In this document: piece after piece, positions 1-6,062 of the stretch | Layout: the number at the start of each line of letters is the position of its first letter | Numbering within the stretch: position 1 is the first letter of the stretch | Origin: an uncultured Prevotellaceae bacterium | GTDB taxonomy: Bacteria; Bacteroidota; Bacteroidia; Bacteroidales; Bacteroidaceae | Direction: 5' to 3' | Length of the DNA: 18,450 nucleotides | Assembly (NCBI GenBank): GCA_902775075.1 | Contig: CACYKX010000033.1 | Location: forward strand, 1 to 18,450 | Position numbers and translations under genes: made by a program | Notes under the pieces: generated by a model | The model's input: only the letters and a program-made list of their open reading frames with translations | The model's database searches: none | Told to the model about the DNA's origin: nothing

Positions 1-716
1 GTCTTCAAGTCTTTCGGACTCATCACGTACTTATTATCTATTTCCAGTTGATTACCGGTTTCATTATCTGTTACCGTATAAGAACGACGACAGATTTGCA
101 CACACTCACCACGATTGGCTGAACGATTGGCATTGGCAAGACTGAGATAACATTTGCCACTTACTGCCATACAAAGTGCTCCATGACAGAACATCTCAAT
201 ACGAATTTGATTGCCCATCGGGCCACAGATATTCTGCTTGATGATCTGCTCATGAATTTCCTTCACCTGATCCATATTCAGTTCACGAGCCAATACTGAG
301 ACATCAGCAAAACGAGAATAAAACTTTAATGCTTCTGTATTTGATATGTTAAGTTGGGTGGAAAGGTGTACTTCCTCGCCTACTTCATTACAATATGACA
401 TGACAGCAACATCACTTGCGATGACGGCAGAAATCCCAGCCTCTTTGGCTGCATCGATGATTTCTTTCATCGTGGCAATGTCTCCATCATAAATTACGGT
501 GTTCACCGTGAGATAGGTTTTTATACCATGCTCATTACAAGTAGCCGCAATCTCACGCAAATCACTAATGTCAAAGTGATTGGCTGAATGAGAACGCATA
601 TTCAACTTGCCAATACCGAAATATACTGAGTCGGCACCAGCTTGAATGGCAGCCGCCAGCGATTCGCGCGAACCGACAGGCGCCATAACTTCGAATTCTT
701 CAATTTTTGCATTCAT
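1..716 (-). CDS. U32 peptidase family protein (C-terminus outside window)
   Basis: The minus-strand frame is open from ATG at 716 to the window edge, giving 238 complete codons. The N-terminus (EVMAPVGSRESLAAAIQAGA, residues 9-28) is the usual opening of U32 proteins. Residues 174-192 match the U32 signature exactly: E-x-F-x2-G-A-L-C-x4-G-x-C-x-L-S, with C182 and C189. Family members once called collagenase-like proteases include RNA-modifying proteins: RlhA (23S rRNA C2501 hydroxylation) and TrhP (tRNA ho5U34 synthesis). The signature cysteines fit that role, so RNA hydroxylation is more likely than proteolysis, but the subfamily cannot be fixed because the C-terminal part is missing. A TAnnTTTG box lies only five bases before the ATG, so the mRNA probably has almost no leader. 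The gene is divergent from the peptidase lipoprotein at 758. Confidence 0.9.
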   Translation of the reverse strand, partial: MNAKIEEFEVMAPVGSRESLAAAIQAGADSVYFGIGKLNMRSHSANHFDISDLREIAATCNEHGIKTYLTVNTVIYDGDIATMKEIIDAAKEAGISAVIASDVAVMSYCNEVGEEVHLSTQLNISNTEALKFYSRFADVSVLARELNMDQVKEIHEQIIKQNICGPMGNQIRIEMFCHGALCMAVSGKCYLSLANANRSANRGECVQICRRSYTVTDNETGNQLEIDNKYVMSPKDLK

Positions 717-721
717 GGCTG

Positions 722-749
722 CAAAGTTACAAAAAAAATTGTATTTTTG
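722..749. promoter_or_regulatory. Divergent pair of -7 boxes with almost no leaders
   Basis: TATTTTTG on the plus strand (742-749) and TAACTTTG on the minus strand (722-729) both fit the Bacteroidota -7 consensus TAnnTTTG. The boxes end eight bases before the ATG at 758 and five bases before the ATG at 716. Transcripts would therefore start within a few bases of each start codon. Neither box has a clear TTTG at the expected -33 position. The promoter assignment is inferred from motif and position. Confidence 0.6.
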
Positions 750-757
750 CATCTTGT

Positions 758-1789
758 ATGAAGAATCATGTATTTTTTATTGCTCTTATCATCTTATTAT
801 GTGGGTGCAAGGATCACAAAGTGCCTGTTGCTCAGCATCTTGGAATACATAACGATGTACTCCTGAAAACCACTCCGGTAAAGAATCAGGGGCATAGTGA
901 TGTGTGCTGGATTTATGCGATGCTCGCCACCATCGAAAGTGAACATCTGATGAAGGGGGATTCGGTAAATCTGTCGCCTGCTTTCTATGCTAGGATGATG
1001 TTCAGGGATAAAGCCAATAAAGTGTTTTTCAATAATAGAAACTGCGGTATCTCGATGAGAGGTATGGGTATGACTTTCATTCACCTTATTAATAAGTATG
1101 GTGCCGAGCCATACGATTCATACCCTGACAAGGATAATATCAACTATAAGGTGTTATCAAGGAAGATTGAAAAGATGGCCTTGTGCTACACTCGTCTATC
1201 GAAAGGTCTCCGAACTTATCAGGAGGATGTGGAGGATATCATCGATGAAGATATGGGATATATGCCAGCAAAATTCGTACATATGCTCGGTGCTGAATAC
1301 ACGCCATTAGAGTTTGCTCATAGTGTTTGTGTGCCTGATGAGTATCTGTTCTTTACCAGTTTCACTCACCATCCGTTCGGAAAGATGTTTGCAGTAGAAT
1401 CTCCGGACAACGTAATGAATGATTCGTGTTATAATGTAGATATGAAGACGATGATGACGACCATCGAGAATGTTCTTCGAAAGGGGCATCCTGTGTTCTG
1501 GGAGGGTGACATCAGCGAACCGGGTTTCTCTTTTGCCGATGGTATTGCCGTATTACCTTCTTCGTGCAGCATCACACAGGAGAACCGACAAAGGATGTTT
1601 GAGAACCATCAGACAACTGATGACCATGCCATGGCACTTGTGGGATTGGCTCATGACAAGAAGGGGAGAAAATATTTCATCGCCAAAAATTCATGGGGCA
1701 CAGGTAATGCTCTTCATGGATTTATGTACCTGAGCTATGAATATGTGGCGATGAAAACCATCTGTTTCGGTCTGTCAAGACAGAGATAA
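758..1789 (+). CDS. Papain-like (C1) cysteine peptidase, lipoprotein
   Basis: This is a 343-residue protein counted from the ATG at 758. That start is preferred over the in-frame ATG at 707 because it gives a clean lipoprotein signal: a hydrophobic stretch and a lipobox ending in C17 (L14-C15-G16-C17). Residue C17 would be lipidated and the enzyme anchored outside the inner membrane. The papain-type active site is complete: an oxyanion Gln in VKNQG (Q44), nucleophile C50 in CW, H290 in DDHAMALVG and N311 in KNSWG. The spacing between Cys and His (240 residues) is longer than in classic papains and the centre (residues 90-270) has no motif I recognise, so it may be closer to the bleomycin-hydrolase-like C1 group. 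It is divergent from the U32 gene and convergent with the phosphatase. Its substrate is unknown. Confidence 0.85.
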   Translation: MKNHVFFIALIILLCGCKDHKVPVAQHLGIHNDVLLKTTPVKNQGHSDVCWIYAMLATIESEHLMKGDSVNLSPAFYARMMFRDKANKVFFNNRNCGISMRGMGMTFIHLINKYGAEPYDSYPDKDNINYKVLSRKIEKMALCYTRLSKGLRTYQEDVEDIIDEDMGYMPAKFVHMLGAEYTPLEFAHSVCVPDEYLFFTSFTHHPFGKMFAVESPDNVMNDSCYNVDMKTMMTTIENVLRKGHPVFWEGDISEPGFSFADGIAVLPSSCSITQENRQRMFENHQTTDDHAMALVGLAHDKKGRKYFIAKNSWGTGNALHGFMYLSYEYVAMKTICFGLSRQR

Positions 1790-1810
1790 ACAGTTGTAGG
1801 AGAGTTTATC
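1785..1810. terminator. Possible weak bidirectional hairpin between convergent genes
   Basis: GATAAAC (1785-1791) and GTTTATC (1804-1810) form a 7-bp stem with a 12-base loop. The stem overlaps the peptidase stop codon and reaches the phosphatase stop codon. It is AT-rich and has only a short T run on the plus side, so termination activity is uncertain. Confidence 0.35.
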
Positions 1811-3098
1811 ATTTAAGATAACCATCCAATTTCTTCAGATAATATTCTTTGAAGTCGTTCCAATGATAATATGGGGCTATATCGGTCTTAATAGGCAAAG
1901 TAGCCTCATTTTCATTTCTCAATACCTTAAAGATGATGTCTTTGTCTCCGTAGTTTTTGCGATAGAAAACAAACTGGATGTTACATGCCATCGGGAAGAT
2001 ACGATAATCGAGCCATCCTTCTTTATCCAAGTCATCAAGGTTTTTGATCTGTTTACCCAGCCCGTCCAAATCAAGCAGACAGGTAAGAGGCATAACCATC
2101 GTGTCGTGCCCGTAGCGTAATGTTGCGCCAGGATGCTCAAGGGCAATACAACTATCAGCCTCGGTAATGATCTTGCGAAGAAGGTTACGCTGGCTATAAG
2201 GTTGCTGTCCACCGCTCAAAGGAGATGGGCCGAAAGCCACATACCAGAAAGCATTATCACATTTCCAACTATTGTATATCTCTTCATCACTAAAGATATC
2301 ATACAAAGAGATGCTATTACGCAAGTCTAGACTCTGCATATTGCTGGCCATACTGAATAACTTACGACCCAACCAATTTGCATCAATCTGCTTCTTCCAG
2401 TAATCTTCATCGTTAAAGATCAACTTCATAGCATGACTATAATTGGTATGGCTCTTGATGAAATCGGTGTATTCTTTGCAATGGGTGCCCTTTTTCTTCC
2501 AACCACCAATATTGTCATCATCACTAAGATTCATATAATACATATCATGATAACTTGCGTCATGACGTATCTTGAGTTTAGGGTTCTCTATCAATAACTG
2601 TTGTAGAGCATTCTCCATCGAGAGAATACAACGAATGACAACAGTACTTTTCGCATCTATATGGGCTGAATCGCTGAATATCTCAGGGAAATTCTCATAC
2701 ATACGTTTTGCAATCTGCTTATGCTGTTCTGCGCCACGAAGTGTCAACTCTCCATCTCTACCCATGGCAGACTGGCGAATACGGCGCACCTTCTCCAAGA
2801 GTTCCTTGCCCTTTGGGGTAAGTTTGTTGAGAGAGTCAGCCTTGAGCAACATAAAATAAGGTTTGTCATAATCACCCTTCCCTATCTGATATCTACTGCC
2901 ATGACGACCATAATGACTCAAATAAAAAGCATGGTATCCTGTAGGAGCAGGAGTTAGTTGCTTCTGTAATGGTCCGGGATATGCAAGATAATTACTAGCC
3001 GATAAACGACGATCCAACTTAAAATCTTTCTTTGCCTGTTGTCCCATCATAGAAACAGACAACATCATCAAAGAAAGCATAATAATAGTTCTTTTCAT
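1809..3098 (-). CDS. Secreted histidine-type acid phosphatase (branch 2)
   Basis: This is a 429-residue protein with an N-terminal signal peptide (residues 1-20, MMGQQ at its end). The branch-2 histidine phosphatase motifs are visible: RHGSR at 65-69, with H66 as the phosphohistidine nucleophile; a second conserved Arg near R156 in the STVVIRCILS segment; and the proton-donor HD pair at H331-D332 in RYGHD. Enzymes of this branch include phytases, MINPP-like inositol-phosphate phosphatases and general acid phosphatases. The substrate cannot be told from the sequence. The export signal suggests that it releases phosphate from external or periplasmic organic phosphates. The start at 3098 gives the signal peptide directly. 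A TATATTTG box lies 22 bases upstream, and two FNR-like palindromes lie further upstream. Confidence 0.88.
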   Translation of the reverse strand: MKRTIIMLSLMMLSVSMMGQQAKKDFKLDRRLSASNYLAYPGPLQKQLTPAPTGYHAFYLSHYGRHGSRYQIGKGDYDKPYFMLLKADSLNKLTPKGKELLEKVRRIRQSAMGRDGELTLRGAEQHKQIAKRMYENFPEIFSDSAHIDAKSTVVIRCILSMENALQQLLIENPKLKIRHDASYHDMYYMNLSDDDNIGGWKKKGTHCKEYTDFIKSHTNYSHAMKLIFNDEDYWKKQIDANWLGRKLFSMASNMQSLDLRNSISLYDIFSDEEIYNSWKCDNAFWYVAFGPSPLSGGQQPYSQRNLLRKIITEADSCIALEHPGATLRYGHDTMVMPLTCLLDLDGLGKQIKNLDDLDKEGWLDYRIFPMACNIQFVFYRKNYGDKDIIFKVLRNENEATLPIKTDIAPYYHWNDFKEYYLKKLDGYLK

Positions 3099-3120
3099 TT
3101 TTATTAAATCTTAGATGTTG

Positions 3121-3128
3121 CAAATATA
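3121..3128 (-). promoter_or_regulatory. -7 box for the histidine phosphatase gene
   Basis: On the minus strand the sequence reads TATATTTG, an exact TAnnTTTG, 22 bases before the ATG at 3098. No convincing TTTG is visible 19-21 bases upstream, so strength may depend on an activator. The palindrome at 3163-3176 would be centred about 55 bases upstream of the predicted transcript start. Confidence 0.6.
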
Positions 3129-3162
3129 AAACTAAAAATCTACAGATAACCTGCTTGATAGC

Positions 3163-3176
3163 TTGATTTATATCAA
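3163..3176. promoter_or_regulatory. FNR-box-like palindrome, copy 1
   Basis: The sequence TTGATTTATATCAA matches the FNR consensus TTGAT-N4-ATCAA in all ten defined positions. CRP/FNR-family regulators occur in Bacteroidota, but which one would bind here is unknown. It sits between two divergent promoters (box 3121-3128 on minus, 3266-3296 on plus). Confidence 0.5.
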
Positions 3177-3194
3177 AAACTGCTTAATAACATG

Positions 3195-3210
3195 TTGTGT
3201 CCGCACACAA
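3195..3210. promoter_or_regulatory. Perfect 6-bp-arm palindrome between the FNR-like sites
   Basis: TTGTGT (3195-3200) and ACACAA (3205-3210) are perfect inverted arms around CCGC. The form TTGTG-N6-CACAA resembles binding sites of CRP-superfamily regulators. It lies between the two TTGA-type palindromes. Operator function is an inference. Confidence 0.4.
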
Positions 3211-3214
3211 TTAT

Positions 3215-3228
3215 TTGACATATATCAA
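3215..3228. promoter_or_regulatory. FNR-box-like palindrome, copy 2
   Basis: TTGACATATATCAA differs from copy 1 at two of fourteen positions and fits TTGAT-N4-ATCAA with one mismatch. The two copies start 52 bases apart, close to five helical turns, so they face the same side of the DNA. It is centred about 80 bases upstream of the predicted plus-strand start near 3302. Confidence 0.45.
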
Positions 3229-3265
3229 GAAAGCGTATCATTTATTGACTTTTTCTTGAAAAACA

Positions 3266-3296
3266 TTGTGCATTACTAAAAATCGACCTACCTTTG
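3266..3296 (+). promoter_or_regulatory. Promoter of the cytosine-free transcript
   Basis: TTG at 3266-3268 (within TTGTG) is followed by 20 bases and then TACCTTTG at 3289-3296, an exact TAnnTTTG. The transcript would start near 3301-3303 and run through the C-free tract to the terminator at 3661-3689. Confidence 0.65.
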
Positions 3297-3350
3297 CAAT
3301 GTCAAAAGGAAAAAGCGGAAGTTGTTCCGCACATGGTTATTAGGTTTTTA

Positions 3351-3509
3351 GGTTTAAGATTGTTTAGTTGATAGGATTAGAAAAGGTAAGAAAGATTGTT
3401 AGTTTAAAAATAGGATTAGATTAGATAGGTAAATTGAGATTGTTATTAAGGGACAACAGGTATTAGGATAGGGATAAGGTAAATTAAAGATTGTTTTACA
3501 AGGGACGAC
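3351..3509 (+). repeat. Four degenerate tandem repeats around AGATTGTT
   Basis: Units start at about 3351, 3385, 3428 and 3478, each with GGT..AGATTGTT. The octamer AGATTGTT lies at 3358, 3393, 3437 and 3488. The first two units end in ATAGGATTAG (3371-3380 and 3410-3419). The last two end in AAGGGACAAC and AAGGGACGAC and are near-identical over about 30 bases. Spacing grows from 34 to 43 to 50 bases, so this is a decayed or functional array rather than a simple microsatellite. Confidence 0.6.
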
Positions 3510-3543
3510 AATTCAGTAGGTAGATAGAAAGAAAGGTAGAAAG

Positions 3544-3624
3544 ATGAACATGATGTTAGTAATTACCTGGGCTGCAATATTTGCAACCACAGGTTACGTG
3601 ATGAGGGATAGAACAAACCTTTAA
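3544..3624 (+). CDS. Candidate 26-residue membrane-type small protein
   Basis: The ORF runs from ATG at 3544 to TAA at 3622-3624. It begins MNMMLVITWAAIFATTGYVM and ends RDRTNL, so a hydrophobic segment of about 18-20 residues is followed by a short charged tail. That is the layout of a single-pass small membrane protein with the C-terminus on the positive, cytoplasmic side. A purine-rich AAAGG lies nine bases before the ATG. It is followed five bases later by an 8-codon ORF encoding MKNLRRKK (3630-3656) and then by a terminator. I recognise no homolog, and an ORF of this length can occur by chance. Support comes from its place inside a promoter-terminator unit with no other coding candidate. 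Confidence 0.4.
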   Translation: MNMMLVITWAAIFATTGYVMRDRTNL

Positions 3625-3660
3625 AGGTTATGAAAAATTTGAGAAGAAAGAAATAGATGG

Positions 3661-3689
3661 ACGCGTAGCAATAATGCCACGCGTTTTTT
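3661..3689 (+). terminator. Rho-independent terminator
   Basis: ACGCGTAGC and GCCACGCGT (3661-3684) pair as a 9-bp stem with one A-C mismatch and an AATAAT loop, followed by a run of six T (3684-3689). It closes the candidate transcript beginning near 3302 and separates it from the promoter at 3807-3837. Confidence 0.8.
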
Positions 3690-3741
3690 GTTGTCTATAC
3701 TTTTCTTCTTATGCTAAGAAAAGCACGAAAACGGTCTGCAC

Positions 3742-3774
3742 AGTTTGCCAGTTTAACCCTTTCGGCAAACTTTT
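3742..3774 (+). other. Unassigned inverted repeat before the next promoter
   Basis: AGTTTGCC (3742-3749) and GGCAAACT (3764-3771) are perfect 8-bp arms around a 14-base loop, followed by TTTT. It could be a second weak terminator or an operator, because it ends 33 bases before the -33 element at 3807. Nothing else is visible in 3690-3806. Confidence 0.4.
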
Positions 3775-3806
3775 AAGAATGAACCGAAAAAACCATCATA
3801 TAATAT

Positions 3807-3837
3807 TTTGTGTTTACTCTCTTTTTTTGTATTTTTG
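3807..3837 (+). promoter_or_regulatory. Promoter of the rpoN-ispG operon
   Basis: TTTG at 3807-3810, exactly 19 bases, then TATTTTTG at 3830-3837. This is the best match in the window to the Bacteroidota vegetative promoter. The predicted start near 3843 gives a leader of about 22 bases before the ATG at 3865. No further TAnnTTTG box was seen between the genes up to ispG. Confidence 0.75.
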
Positions 3838-3864
3838 CATCAAAGTATAAATACGGAAAGTATT

Positions 3865-4509
3865 ATGGCAAAACATCCTTTGTGGTCTGATGAATACTGG
3901 TTACTGCTCATGCAACTGTATATGAAAAAACCAGTCGGAGTAAAGCCTCTTTACTCTCGTTCCATTGTCGACTTGAGTCTGGAGCTTCACATACCACCCC
4001 AGTTTCTGTATGAGCAAATGTTTAAACTCAGAATGGTCACACCTAAAATGGAAAGGCTTTGGGATACCTTCGGAAAGAACCCGAGAAAACTGGCCAAAGA
4101 GGTAGACCTTCTCAGAAACATGAAAGGATATGGTAATGCTGAAAAATTCTATGAAGGGGTAAACATCAAGGAATCCTTTGAGAAAGATTGGAAACCTATC
4201 AACGGATATCCAAATCTTACGAATATTAAACTTATCCTCATTCTGGATTTATACTTTCAACTTACACCCATCACAATGGTTCCTGAAACTCCGGAAATTA
4301 TTGATTTGGGAAAACTTATTCACGTGGAGCCTGTTCTTATCTCTGAGGTGTTGCAGGTGTATCAATTCTGTGACCCTTATCTTAACAGGGATGATCTGAT
4401 GATATCACCATTACTTGCTCCCTGTCAGAGTATATGGAATAAATTCGGAAACGATAATCCGAAGATTTTATACGACTTGGCAACACAACTCAAAGAATAC
4501 TACAAATAG
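3865..4509 (+). CDS. Uncharacterised protein with two-fold internal repeat
   Basis: This 214-residue protein is read from the ATG at 3865. The in-frame ATG at 3808 lies inside the promoter and is rejected. I do not recognise the family. It has no signal peptide or membrane segment, so it is cytoplasmic. It looks duplicated: residues 7-86 and 117-213 align, each with an L-x-L-Y/F helix, an IVDL/IIDL followed by helices that could form a helix-turn-helix, and a closing W-x-x-F-G-x-(x)-N-P-(x)-K-L/I block (W66-G70 and W191-G195). The linker 87-116 is charged. A link to transcription is suggested by the helix pattern and by the position 41 bases before rpoN in the same likely operon, but this is inference only. 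Confidence 0.8.
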   Translation: MAKHPLWSDEYWLLLMQLYMKKPVGVKPLYSRSIVDLSLELHIPPQFLYEQMFKLRMVTPKMERLWDTFGKNPRKLAKEVDLLRNMKGYGNAEKFYEGVNIKESFEKDWKPINGYPNLTNIKLILILDLYFQLTPITMVPETPEIIDLGKLIHVEPVLISEVLQVYQFCDPYLNRDDLMISPLLAPCQSIWNKFGNDNPKILYDLATQLKEYYK

Positions 4510-4550
4510 ATAAAACGGGTAGAAAGATAATATAAATCTCTATAGACTAT

Positions 4551-6062
4551 ATGGTTCAGAAATTAATTCAAACGCAAACGCAGAAGTTACAGCAACTTCA
4601 ACGACTGTCGGCTCAACAGATGCTACAGGTGAAGTTGCTCGAGATGCCGTTGACTGAACTGGAGGAGAATATAGATGCTGAACTCGATGATAATCCTGCT
4701 CTCGAAAAAATCGAAGAGGAAGAAAATTTCAATGAGGAAGCCGTTACTCTATCAGGTGATTCTGATGACATGAATAATGATGAAGACTTCGAAATGCAGA
4801 ATGAACGCGAGGAAAGAGAAGAGGCTCTGGATTCTGCACTGGAGAGTATCGGTCGAGACGATGAGATGCCTGACTATGACAATGGGCATTATAATAAACA
4901 AAATGCTGATTACGAGGAAATCGTATATGGAGATACCACTTCTTTCTATGATAAGCTGAAAGAGCAAATGGATATGCTCGAACTTACTGATCAAGATCAT
5001 GATATCATGGAATATCTCATCGGCTCACTCGATAGTGATGGTATTCTGCGAAAAGATCTTGACTCTATCTGTGATGAACTTGCTATCTATCACAACATTG
5101 ATGTAGATAGCGCACACATTGAAAATATATTGAAAAGACTACAACAGTTTGACCCTGCTGGTATCGGGGGAAGAAATCTACAAGAATGTCTGCTGCTGCA
5201 AATTCAGAGATTACCACAAGGAAAACTCGCTGATGCCATGCGAACCGTAATCCAAGAGTATTTCGACGACTTTACCAAAAAGCATTGGGATAAAATAAAA
5301 TCAGGTATGCAGCTCTCTGATACTCAGGTTGAAACTTTACAGGATGAAATTCGTAAACTCAATCCCAAACCTGGATCATCACTAGGAGAAACAGAAGGTA
5401 GAAACATCCAACAGATTACACCAGACTTCATCGTTGAGACAAATGATGATGGAAGCATCTCTTTTTCTCTCAACAATGACAGTCTTCCACAACTTACCAT
5501 CTCACCGTCTTTCTCTGAAATGATGGACTCTCTGAAAAATAATAAAGAAGGACTGAACAGACAGGAAAAAGAAGCATTACTTTATGTTAAAGAAAAGGTA
5601 GATAAAGCCAAAGGATATATCGACGCCATCCGTCAACGCCAACATACTTTGACCATTACCATCAAAGCCATTATCGAATGGCAAAGAAAATTCTTTCAAG
5701 ATGGAGACGAGGCTGACTTGCGACCGATGATTCTAAAGGATATCGCAGATAAAACAAATCTTGATATCTCTACGATATCACGAGTAAGCAACGTAAAGTA
5801 CGTACAAACAAAATGGGGTATCTATCCGCTGAAATTCTTCTTTACGGATAGTTATACTACTGAAGATGGCGAAGAGTTGTCTACTAGAAAAATAAAAATA
5901 GCACTAAAGGAAATTATAGAAAATGAAGACCATCAAAAGCCAAAGAGTGATGAAACTTTAGCTTCTGATATGAAAGAAAAGGGATACCCTATAGCTCGAA
6001 GAACTATTACCAAATATCGTGAGCAATTAGGAATACCCGTAGCTCGACTAAGAAGAAAATGA
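4551..6062 (+). CDS. rpoN: RNA polymerase sigma-54 factor RpoN
   Basis: This 503-residue protein has the usual sigma-54 layout. A Gln/Leu-rich activator-interacting region I (about 1-50, TQTQKLQQLQRLSAQQML near the start) is followed by a strongly acidic region II (about 55-125), a core-binding region (about 130-320), a helix-turn-helix segment around 393-412 and the RpoN box ARRTITKYRE at 482-491, which reads the -24 element. It recruits RNA polymerase to GG-N10-GC type promoters and needs an AAA+ activator to open them. No such activator gene is in the window. The ATG at 4551 has no Shine-Dalgarno sequence, as expected in this phylum. Its stop codon overlaps the next ATG by four bases, which indicates translational coupling. 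Confidence 0.96.
   Translation: MVQKLIQTQTQKLQQLQRLSAQQMLQVKLLEMPLTELEENIDAELDDNPALEKIEEEENFNEEAVTLSGDSDDMNNDEDFEMQNEREEREEALDSALESIGRDDEMPDYDNGHYNKQNADYEEIVYGDTTSFYDKLKEQMDMLELTDQDHDIMEYLIGSLDSDGILRKDLDSICDELAIYHNIDVDSAHIENILKRLQQFDPAGIGGRNLQECLLLQIQRLPQGKLADAMRTVIQEYFDDFTKKHWDKIKSGMQLSDTQVETLQDEIRKLNPKPGSSLGETEGRNIQQITPDFIVETNDDGSISFSLNNDSLPQLTISPSFSEMMDSLKNNKEGLNRQEKEALLYVKEKVDKAKGYIDAIRQRQHTLTITIKAIIEWQRKFFQDGDEADLRPMILKDIADKTNLDISTISRVSNVKYVQTKWGIYPLKFFFTDSYTTEDGEELSTRKIKIALKEIIENEDHQKPKSDETLASDMKEKGYPIARRTITKYREQLGIPVARLRRK

Larger units (their letters stand above)
3302..3690 (+). ncRNA. Candidate ~390-nt RNA with C-free leader and small ORF
   Basis: Everything between the promoter at 3266-3296 and the terminator at 3661-3689 forms one unit without a large ORF. 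It opens with a perfect hairpin, GCGGAA (3315-3320) and TTCCGC (3325-3330) around GTTG. From 3333 to 3453 there is not one cytosine (121 bases), and four degenerate copies of a repeat follow each other at 3351-3509. A 26-codon ORF is at 3544-3624 and an 8-codon ORF at 3630-3656. The 14-bp palindrome AACCTTTAAAGGTT (3616-3629) covers the first stop codon and the bases just before the second ATG. I do not recognise it as any known RNA family: it lacks visible RNase P, tmRNA, SRP or 6S signatures. It may be a regulatory RNA, a long leader of a small-protein mRNA, or both. The exact ends are inferred. Confidence 0.5.

Noticed and set aside
707..757. Longer start for the C1 peptidase at 707
   Set aside because: It would add 17 residues ahead of a complete lipoprotein signal and would start inside the U32 gene, upstream of the promoter box at 742-749.
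3351..3509. CRISPR array in the repeat region
   Set aside because: Units are degenerate, spacing is irregular (34, 43, 50), the parts between cores are related to each other rather than unique, and no cas gene is nearby.
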